This document shows positions 57,588-64,000 of a DNA stretch of 64,000 bases, one piece after another; within the stretch, counting starts at the first letter, position 1, and the number at the start of each line of letters is the position of its first letter. The stretch comes from Sulfurimonas xiamenensis (lineage in GTDB: Bacteria > Campylobacterota > Campylobacteria > Campylobacterales > Sulfurimonadaceae). The translations under genes were made by a program, and so were the position numbers. The notes beneath the pieces are model-generated. The model saw only the letters and a program-made list of their open reading frames with translations. It did no database searches and had not been told where the DNA came from. The stretch spans positions 558,001 to 622,000 of the forward strand of contig NZ_CP041166.1 of NCBI RefSeq assembly GCF_009258045.1, written 5' to 3'.

Positions 57588-59309
57588 ATGAAAAGCCGCT
57601 TAGAACTCTCTATCTCCCAGTACTCTACCGGGGGACGCAAAGAGATAAATCAAGATTTTCACGATATCTGCATTCCGACCGAGCCACAGCTTACACTCAA
57701 AGGTGTTGCCATTGCCATCGCTGATGGTATCGGCAGCAGCAGCGTGAGCCAAATCGCCTCCAAAACAGCCGTTACCTCTTTTTTGATGGACTACTTAAGC
57801 ACGCCTGATGCATGGTCGACCAAGAAGTCAGCCCTTAGGGTTTTGGGTGCCACAAACTCTTGGCTACACTCCCAAACCATGCAGAGCAACTACTCCCATG
57901 ACAAAAACAGAGGCTTTGTCTGCACTTTTAGCGCAATGGTGCTTCGCTCAAGCAGTGCATACATTTTTCATGCGGGCGATACCAGAATTTATCGTTTTCG
58001 TGATGGCGTGCTGGAACAGTTGACGCAAGATCACCGTTTACGAGTCTCGCGAGAGGAGAGCTACTTAAGCCGTGCTCTGGGAATGGAGGCGTATGTTCGC
58101 ATGGACTATAGCAGTTTTGGGGTTGAGATCGATGATATTTTCCTCTTTATGAGTGATGGCGTTTATGAGTTTGTGAGTGATGCGCTTTTAATTGCCGCTA
58201 TACAAAAGGGTGAGAGCGCATTTGAAGAGCTTGCAAAGAACATCGGCGAGATGGCGTTTGCGATGGGAAGTGATGACAACATTACCATCCAGCTTGTGCG
58301 TGTGGATGCGTTGCCAAAAAAAGAGCTCAAAGAGATTTACAAACAGCTTGAAGAGAAGCCATTCGCACCTCTGCTTGAAGCAAGAGAGGAGTTTGAGGGC
58401 TATACCATCGTGCGGGAGCTGAGTGCGAGCAGTAGAAGCCATGTCTATCTTGGAGTCGATAATAAGAGCGGAACGCAAGTCGCACTGAAGATCCCATCCA
58501 TCGACATGCGCGGCGACAAGGCGTATCTGGAGCGGTTTTTGATGGAGGAGTGGGTGGCTAGACGCATTAACAGCCCCTATGTACTAAAAGCTTTTGTTCC
58601 AAAGCGCAAGAAAAATTACCTCTATAACACGCTAGAGTATGTCGAGGGGCAAACGCTTTTGCAGTGGATTATCGACAACCCGCATCCGCCTCTTGAGACG
58701 GTGCGGCAAATGGCGGAGCAGATAGCAAAAGGACTTTTGGCACTGCATCGTCAAGAGATGATTCATCAAGACCTCAGACCACAAAATATCATGATTGACA
58801 CTTCAGGTACGCTCAAAATCATAGACTTTGGCGCAACAAGAGTAGAGGGCATCATGGATGTCAATATCCGCCTTGAGCATGAAAATCTCTTAGGAACAGC
58901 AATCTACAGCGCGCCTGAATACTTTTTGGGCAAAAAAGGAACAACCCGCTCAGACCTTTTTTCCATGGGCGTAATCGTGTATGAGATGCTAACAAGCCAT
59001 TTTCCTTACGGTGTTGAAGTTGCAAGGGCAAAAAATGAAGCAGCGCAAAAGAAGCTTCATTATACGCCGCTTTACCACTACAACCAAGAGATTCCTGTGT
59101 GGATTGATGAAGCGGTTAAAAAAGCAGTGGCACTCAATCCAAATGAGCGTTACGAAGAGTTAAGCGAGTTTTTGTACGACTTGCGCCACCCAAACGAGGA
59201 GTTTTTAAAGAAGAAAAAACCGCCGCTTGTGGAGAAAAACAGTGTAGTTTTTTGGCAGAGTTTCTCTTTTGTTTTGGCTGTTATATTGGTGTTTATCTTG
59301 CTTAAGTAA
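57588..59309 (+). CDS. PP2C phosphatase fused to Ser/Thr kinase, membrane-tethered
   Basis: 573 residues. PP2C domain 1-245 with metal sites D46 (ADGIG), SDGVYE and GSDDN; kinase domain about 268-545 with K301 (VALK), D395 in HQDLRPQN (HRD altered to HQD), D413 in DFGA, APEYF and SDLFSMGV; and a C-terminal tail anchor (FWQSFSFVLAVILVFILL). Similar fusions sit next to assimilatory nitrate/nitrite genes in pseudomonads and other proteobacteria. Composition is striking: several 60-base lines reach 57-58 percent GC, against about 35 percent around it, suggesting transfer. The target is probably the nitrite channel or reductase. Confidence 0.85.
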   Translation: MKSRLELSISQYSTGGRKEINQDFHDICIPTEPQLTLKGVAIAIADGIGSSSVSQIASKTAVTSFLMDYLSTPDAWSTKKSALRVLGATNSWLHSQTMQSNYSHDKNRGFVCTFSAMVLRSSSAYIFHAGDTRIYRFRDGVLEQLTQDHRLRVSREESYLSRALGMEAYVRMDYSSFGVEIDDIFLFMSDGVYEFVSDALLIAAIQKGESAFEELAKNIGEMAFAMGSDDNITIQLVRVDALPKKELKEIYKQLEEKPFAPLLEAREEFEGYTIVRELSASSRSHVYLGVDNKSGTQVALKIPSIDMRGDKAYLERFLMEEWVARRINSPYVLKAFVPKRKKNYLYNTLEYVEGQTLLQWIIDNPHPPLETVRQMAEQIAKGLLALHRQEMIHQDLRPQNIMIDTSGTLKIIDFGATRVEGIMDVNIRLEHENLLGTAIYSAPEYFLGKKGTTRSDLFSMGVIVYEMLTSHFPYGVEVARAKNEAAQKKLHYTPLYHYNQEIPVWIDEAVKKAVALNPNERYEELSEFLYDLRHPNEEFLKKKKPPLVEKNSVVFWQSFSFVLAVILVFILLK

Positions 59310-59340
59310 AAATTTGTATAATTTTTATATTGCATAAAAT

Positions 59341-59360
59341 ATAATCAATAAATTGATTAT
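59341..59360 (+). promoter_or_regulatory. inverted repeat upstream of nirA, possible operator or terminator
   Basis: ATAATCAAT, two bases, then ATTGATTAT: perfect 9-base arms in the 107-base spacer before nirA. Half-sites are in the reverse orientation to an FNR box. AT-rich; it could equally be a weak terminator stem. Confidence 0.35.
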
Positions 59361-59416
59361 TTTATTTCTTGTTACTGATAAAATTGTGATTATATTCGAT
59401 ATAGATCGGAGTTACA

Positions 59417-61321
59417 ATGGAAGCATTACAAAAAGCATACGATGCAAGAGCAAAAAAACTTAACAAAGTCGAAGAGACAAAGGCACTTAAAACGCCACAA
59501 GAAGCATTTGCGATGTTAGAGAGTTATGCAAAAAACGGCTATGAATCTATTTCAGGCGAAGATAAAAGCTACTTTTTAAAATGTTTTGGCATTTATGATA
59601 AGGATGCGCAAACTCCACAAAAGTTTATGATACGCGTTCGCATTAGCGGCGGCTACTTAAACGCTGAACAAGCAAGAGTTTTGGGCTTAATCGCACAAGA
59701 GTTTGGCGAAGATTATATAGACATAACAACCCGTTCGCAGATAGAGTTTCGTTATATCGACATCAAAGATATACCGACTATCTTTGAGCGTATGAGTGCG
59801 GTGGGGATTAGTTCATACCAAACAGGTGTGGACAACTTTAGAAACATTGTTACAGATCCGCTCGATGCCAAAGGATTTGACAATGTTTTGCCGTCATACG
59901 AACTTTTAAAAACCTTAGAGAGAAGTTTTCTGCATAATTATGAGTGGATAAGCGCACTTCCTAGAAAGTTTAATACTGCAATCACAGGCTCGATTTCCAA
60001 CAGATGCAACGCTTTTAGTCATGACTGCTGTTTTGTTTTGGCTCAAAAAGATGGACTTTACGGATACAACATGTACCTCGGCGGAAAAGTCGGCAAAGTG
60101 GCAAAGAGTGCAGATATTTTTTTACTGCCTCATGAAGTGCCGAGTGCTTATGGTTCCATAATTGATATTTTTAGAAGATTTGGATTTCGTGACAACAGAA
60201 ACAAAAATCGTCTTTTCTTTTTAGTCGAAGCGGTTGGCATGGAGGAGATTAGGAGTGCGATTTGCCAAAATGCGGGAATTGATTTTGCGCGCGGAGGCGA
60301 GACTATGACAAAGCTTGATTTTAACGATCCTGACCATGGAAAGGTACAGTTAAGAGACGGATCATTTGGCATTCATATGGTTGTTCCCGCGGGAATCTTC
60401 AGCGGAAGCGATTTGTTAAGCGTGGCGGATATAAGCGAAAAATTTGGCAATGGCGAGATTCGTTTTGATATAGAGCAGAGCATCTATATACTTAGTGTAA
60501 AAGAGATAGACGCACTAAAAAACGAGGCGATTTTTCAAAAATACAAAAGTGTAGACTCTCCTTATAAAAATCATTTAATAGCATGTGCAGGTTCACAACA
60601 CTGTGCATTTGGAGTGATTGAGAACAAAAATGATGCTATAAAAATGGCGGAGTATCTGGAGCAAAAAGTACCTCTTCATGAAGGACGAGTACGCATGTAT
60701 TGGTCAGGATGTGTTAAAGGGTGCGGTCTGCATGGTCTAGGTGACATCGGTTTTGAGGGCTGCAAAGTCAAAGTAAACGGCGAAATGGAGGGTGGTGTAA
60801 ATATCTCTCTTGGCGGAAAAATCACAAGTGAGGGTTTAGAAGGATATGCAGTCGTTAAATCGGCTTCGCTTCGATATGCGCATCTTTATGTGGAGACTTT
60901 GATGCTTGAGTATAGAAGACTTAAAAACCATTTTGAGAACTTTGAGCAGTTTCATGAGCGGATTTTAAAGCTTTACACCCCTGCTTGCATCGGTTTTATG
61001 ATGAAGATTGGTGCTTATTTGAGAGAGAAAAATATCGATGTTGAGATAGGTTTTAGCGAAAAGGTTAACACCGGAAAAAATGAGGAGTTTGAAGTTTTTG
61101 AATTTGGGCGTAGATTATACTACAAACTTGCAGGAAAAGAGGCTTACTCATCGTATGAGAGATTTACAAATACTCTTAAAAATGAAAAACTTCAAAATAT
61201 CAGAGAACTGATACCCTGTGTAGATGAAAATCTAGCACTTTTGTGTGAAAAAATTTTGGACACAAAAGAGCAGAAAAGGGCAGTTGTTTTTTCAGAGCTA
61301 GCTTCATATATAAAACTGTAA
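59417..61321 (+). CDS. nirA: ferredoxin-dependent siroheme nitrite/sulfite reductase, likely NirA
   Basis: 634 residues. Two ferredoxin-like half domains and the siroheme/[4Fe-4S] ligands C390 and C396 (CAGSQHC) and C432 and C436 (CVKGC). The first part has ITTRSQIEFRYI and GVDNFRNIVTDPLD, as in assimilatory nitrite reductases. Next to a FocA/NirC channel, so reduction of nitrite to ammonium is favoured over sulfite. About 100 residues beyond the usual end form an extra C-terminal part. Strong GGAG before the ATG. Confidence 0.85.
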   Translation: MEALQKAYDARAKKLNKVEETKALKTPQEAFAMLESYAKNGYESISGEDKSYFLKCFGIYDKDAQTPQKFMIRVRISGGYLNAEQARVLGLIAQEFGEDYIDITTRSQIEFRYIDIKDIPTIFERMSAVGISSYQTGVDNFRNIVTDPLDAKGFDNVLPSYELLKTLERSFLHNYEWISALPRKFNTAITGSISNRCNAFSHDCCFVLAQKDGLYGYNMYLGGKVGKVAKSADIFLLPHEVPSAYGSIIDIFRRFGFRDNRNKNRLFFLVEAVGMEEIRSAICQNAGIDFARGGETMTKLDFNDPDHGKVQLRDGSFGIHMVVPAGIFSGSDLLSVADISEKFGNGEIRFDIEQSIYILSVKEIDALKNEAIFQKYKSVDSPYKNHLIACAGSQHCAFGVIENKNDAIKMAEYLEQKVPLHEGRVRMYWSGCVKGCGLHGLGDIGFEGCKVKVNGEMEGGVNISLGGKITSEGLEGYAVVKSASLRYAHLYVETLMLEYRRLKNHFENFEQFHERILKLYTPACIGFMMKIGAYLREKNIDVEIGFSEKVNTGKNEEFEVFEFGRRLYYKLAGKEAYSSYERFTNTLKNEKLQNIRELIPCVDENLALLCEKILDTKEQKRAVVFSELASYIKL

Positions 61322-61390
61322 AAATATTTAAAAGTTTGCTGTAATATATATAACAATAAATAACTCTTTATTGCCCTTATGTAAATTTTT

Positions 61391-62236
61391 TTATATTTTT
61401 TTCCAAATAGTTGTAAGATTACTCATGGAACTGTTGTACAGAGCGCTTGTTACCAGAGCATTGACGCCTGTTTTTGCATAATCGGCAACATTTTGCATAT
61501 TAATTCCGCCTGCAGCCATAATTGCAGCATTTGGAAAATTTATATTTTTGTATGCAACAAGCTCGCTTGCTGTATCTGCTGAACATTTATCAAGTTGAAT
61601 AACATCGGCACCCAGCTGTAACATTCTTTTAGCATCGTCAAGAGTTTGAGATTCAACTACTAATTTATTCTCAACACAGCGTTTTTTAATTTTTTTCAAG
61701 GCATCTTCAAATGCATCATGGTTTTCAAATAAAGAGCGGTGGTGATCAAATATTAGAACACTCTCTGATACTCCCAATCTATGGGGCATAACACCGCCGC
61801 ACATAAGAGCATGTATGGAAAATTGTTTAGAGAAAGGAAAACTTTTTCTAGTTACCAATACTTCACAATCGGGATTGACGCTTTGCGCTTTTGTTAACAT
61901 TTTGTGTGCATGTGTAGCAAGTGCGCAAGCATGTTCTAAAAATACTTGACACACTTTCCATGCTTTATGGATAGATTGCCCATCACCATAAATTTCCAAA
62001 AGGGTGCTTCCTTTTTTTACCATTATGCCTGATTGTGCTTTTGCTATAACTTTGCATCCGAGCAGTTCAGCAATCCGAGCCGCATCATCATTGCATGCTA
62101 CAACTATCTCTTCTCTTGTTACGATACTTAGTATTACTTTTTGTTCTGCAGGAGCCAATAGATGTGTGGTTAAATCAAAGTATGAAATATCCTCTCTAAT
62201 GTAATTCCAAAGTTCTTGGTCTGAAAAATTAATCAT
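61391..62236 (-). CDS. modD: ModD, NadC-like molybdenum-locus protein
   Basis: 281 residues with the quinolinate phosphoribosyltransferase fold (LVTRKSFPFSKQFS in place of TRKTRP, VESQTLDDAKRMLQLGADVIQLDK, AAGGINMQNV). The replaced active-site segment and the neighbouring modA mark it as ModD, a protein of unknown exact function in molybdate loci, not as a second NadC. Overlaps the end of modA by 4 bases. Confidence 0.85.
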   Translation of the reverse strand: MINFSDQELWNYIREDISYFDLTTHLLAPAEQKVILSIVTREEIVVACNDDAARIAELLGCKVIAKAQSGIMVKKGSTLLEIYGDGQSIHKAWKVCQVFLEHACALATHAHKMLTKAQSVNPDCEVLVTRKSFPFSKQFSIHALMCGGVMPHRLGVSESVLIFDHHRSLFENHDAFEDALKKIKKRCVENKLVVESQTLDDAKRMLQLGADVIQLDKCSADTASELVAYKNINFPNAAIMAAGGINMQNVADYAKTGVNALVTSALYNSSMSNLTTIWKKI

Positions 62237-62976
62237 TTTGTATATCCATATTTTATAAAAATTTTTTTTGCTCTATCGCTCAAGATAAAGTCATAAAAGG
62301 CTTTGTAGTCACTGTTGTTTTCTCCATATTTTAAAAGAACGATTCCCTGTTTAATAGGAGCATATAAAGATGTGTCAACAGAAGCCCAGTTTACATTTTC
62401 TTTGTAATGAGCCATTTTAGGGCTGTATAGGGATGATTTTGCGATAAATCCTAAATCTGCCGCAGTAATTGTATATGAGACTGTCTGAGAGATAGATTCG
62501 CCAAAGACAAATTTGGATTTAGCACTCTCATAAACATTGCTGTTTTTCATGGCTTCAATTGTTGCCGCACCGTATGGTGCTGTTTTTGGATTTGCTATCG
62601 CTATTTTTGAGATAGAGTTATCATTAACAATTGCTATTCCTTTTGAAAAATCAATCGGTTTTATGCTTAAATATGCAAGCTCTCCCTGCGCATATACAAT
62701 CGGTTTTGTAGTAGCTATTTTTTTATTATATAGAGCTTCAGGATAAAGCATGTCAGCTGCCATAAAAAGTCCATATGGTGCACCGTTTTGTATTTGGGCA
62801 GTTAATTTTCCGCTGCTGCCAAGAGTTATTTCAATATCAATGTCTGGATGAATTTTTTTAAACTCAACTTTTAACTCCTCAATTGCATAACTTACATTGG
62901 CTGCTACAGCTATGTTTATTTTATCTGCAAAAATAACGCTAGTCGTAAGTAAAATAGATAATAGAAATTTTTTCAT
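62233..62976 (-). CDS. modA: molybdate-binding periplasmic protein ModA
   Basis: 247 residues with a signal peptide (FLLSILLTTSVIFA). ModA pattern: VAANVSYAIEELKVEFKK, LGSSGKLTAQIQNGAPY, FMAADMLYPEAL, IANPKTAPYGAATIEAM. Binds molybdate or tungstate for an ABC importer; modB and modC are not in the window. Lies 9 bases after a porin gene and overlaps modD, giving the operon order porin-modA-modD. Confidence 0.9.
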   Translation of the reverse strand: MKKFLLSILLTTSVIFADKINIAVAANVSYAIEELKVEFKKIHPDIDIEITLGSSGKLTAQIQNGAPYGLFMAADMLYPEALYNKKIATTKPIVYAQGELAYLSIKPIDFSKGIAIVNDNSISKIAIANPKTAPYGAATIEAMKNSNVYESAKSKFVFGESISQTVSYTITAADLGFIAKSSLYSPKMAHYKENVNWASVDTSLYAPIKQGIVLLKYGENNSDYKAFYDFILSDRAKKIFIKYGYTK

Positions 62977-62985
62977 TGCTCTCCT

Positions 62986-64000
62986 TTAAAATAGATAATT
63001 AAACTCTAAACGAGCATCTAAACTATCAGCATCTCTCTTTTTTGTATCAGTGTATCCCAATCTAAGGCGCCATTGCAGATCAGTCATGCAAGGAATATTT
63101 TGAATAAATCCGGCATAATAATAATTTTCATCATACTCACCTTTTTGCTCATCAGCATCGGTATGTAGAGCAGATAATTGGATAAATAAATCTTTATACA
63201 CTCCGTTTTGATTTGCATTGATTGATAATTCGGCACGATAGCTTTTTGTATTGGCTTTCCAGTTGTAACGAGCCATTGAACGAGTATATCCAGAAGTTGG
63301 AAAGCCTCTCCAAGGTGTTACAAGATCAGCCTCATCAAATATTTTAGAGTATGCCAAATTAAGTTTGTAAATATCATAAACTCCAACCAAACGAGCTGCT
63401 ATCATTTGCGAATCAAGCGAATCAGCATCTTTATACCCGCTGTATGACCCTTCTATACCGGCTAGACTTCCATCGTAGTTTGCACCACCAATTTTTCCGC
63501 CGCCATTGTCAAACTGTTTTATATATCGAAAACCAGGCGCAAGAGTAAAGCCATTCATGTCAATTTTGTAGTTTGCTTCAGCCATTATCTCTGAGAGAAG
63601 TTCAGGAACCCAATAAAATGATGCATCAAAGTTGAGGTTTTTAATATGTCTATTTTTAATATCCCCGGTAATAAGCGGTGCATCTGTACTTACTCCGGCT
63701 GCATTAAGATTTGTATATGAGAGTCCTTTGTGCATTGCTGAGTCATCATTCCCGTTCCAAGGATCTGAATCATCATACATCAAAACAGAGTGTGATGTTG
63801 TGTGATCTCTCAATTTTTGTTTTGTTAAATAGGCAAGTTTTATTTGCGTATGCGGTATAATTCTTGTTTCTGCCACAACACCATCAAATGTATTTGGAAT
63901 CATTTTTGTATCATTTGATTTTGTATAAAAGGTTTCTACAAGCTGGCGGCCGATATTAATTTGTGAGTTAGGAATATTTTTATAGCTTATATAGGCTTGA
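62986..64000 (-). CDS. OprD-like outer membrane porin, 5' end outside window
   Basis: The frame stays open to the right window edge (codons beyond the internal ATG at 63903 read QLVETFY and INIGRQ), so the start is missing. Beta-barrel character with alternating hydrophobic residues, GRQ and MIPNTFDGV motifs common in epsilonproteobacterial OprD-type porins, and a terminal Phe in LEFNYLF for BamA recognition. Placed just before modA, it may supply molybdate or a related anion across the outer membrane. Confidence 0.82.
   Translation of the reverse strand, partial: QAYISYKNIPNSQINIGRQLVETFYTKSNDTKMIPNTFDGVVAETRIIPHTQIKLAYLTKQKLRDHTTSHSVLMYDDSDPWNGNDDSAMHKGLSYTNLNAAGVSTDAPLITGDIKNRHIKNLNFDASFYWVPELLSEIMAEANYKIDMNGFTLAPGFRYIKQFDNGGGKIGGANYDGSLAGIEGSYSGYKDADSLDSQMIAARLVGVYDIYKLNLAYSKIFDEADLVTPWRGFPTSGYTRSMARYNWKANTKSYRAELSINANQNGVYKDLFIQLSALHTDADEQKGEYDENYYYAGFIQNIPCMTDLQWRLRLGYTDTKKRDADSLDARLEFNYLF

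Noticed and set aside
59341..59360. FNR-type binding site before nirA
   Set aside because: The half-sites are ATCAA then TTGAT, the reverse orientation of TTGAT-N4-ATCAA, so it was kept only as an unspecific inverted repeat.

Overview
The window is chromosomal DNA from a member of the Campylobacterota (former Epsilonproteobacteria), most likely a Sulfurimonas- or Sulfuricurvum-like chemolithotroph. Evidence for this is the 16S rRNA, the low-GC coding style with many TTG and GTG starts, a HsrA/CosR-type regulator, the futalosine-route deaminase mqnX, and gene orders I recall from Campylobacter jejuni: plsY-folB-cosR-fdx-ppx; peptidase-lpxC-tsaB-thrB-ylxR-infB-rbfA-rimP; sppA-mqnX-aroQ-folK-flhG-fliM-fliY. 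I see no insertion sequence, prophage or CRISPR array.

Layout. 1-3188: the end of a Bat (VWA/TPR aerotolerance-type) operon. 3237-7292: an envelope lipoprotein cluster (secreted protein, LPP20 lipoprotein, COG3014-type lipoprotein, YcfL, LpoB). 7431-13879: a second, complete Bat operon (MoxR, DUF58, small membrane protein, BatA, BatB/C fusion, BatD). 13876-18802: tyrA, bamA, ppx and a ferredoxin. 18913-20992: a sensor kinase and a CosR/HsrA-type response regulator that keeps its phosphoacceptor aspartate. 21094-24982: folB, plsY, nadA, nadC and a DHH phosphoesterase. 24984-36553: a long forward gene train covering envelope peptidase, LPS, threonine, translation initiation and ribosome maturation, riboflavin, menaquinone and exonuclease VII genes. 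36573-38662: sppA and mqnX in reverse. 38751-44545: aroQ, folK, flhG, fliM, fliY, a LOG-family gene and mnmA.

44546-50363 holds a complete rRNA operon: leader, 16S, tRNA-Ala(UGC), 23S and 5S. Long complementary arms flank both 16S and 23S, and the 23S gene carries a hairpin-forming intervening sequence at the helix-45 position. 50485-56508 holds ung and a reverse four-gene run: a nuclease/phosphatase-family protein, an oligopeptidase A-like M3 peptidase, a cytoplasmic trypsin-like protease with a zinc ribbon, and an unknown protein.

56771-61321 looks like a nitrite-assimilation locus: a FocA/NirC channel, a PP2C phosphatase-Ser/Thr kinase fusion of clearly higher GC content, and a siroheme nitrite reductase. 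The window ends with a reverse molybdate group (modD, modA and an OprD-like porin cut by the window edge).

The most interesting points are: the CosR/HsrA ortholog paired with a kinase; a 28-codon doubly coupled ORF in the place where flhF is expected, together with the absence of fliA from its usual slot; the duplicated Bat operons around an LpoB-type lipoprotein cluster; the zinc-ribbon trypsin-like protease with an unknown partner; and the 23S intervening sequence.
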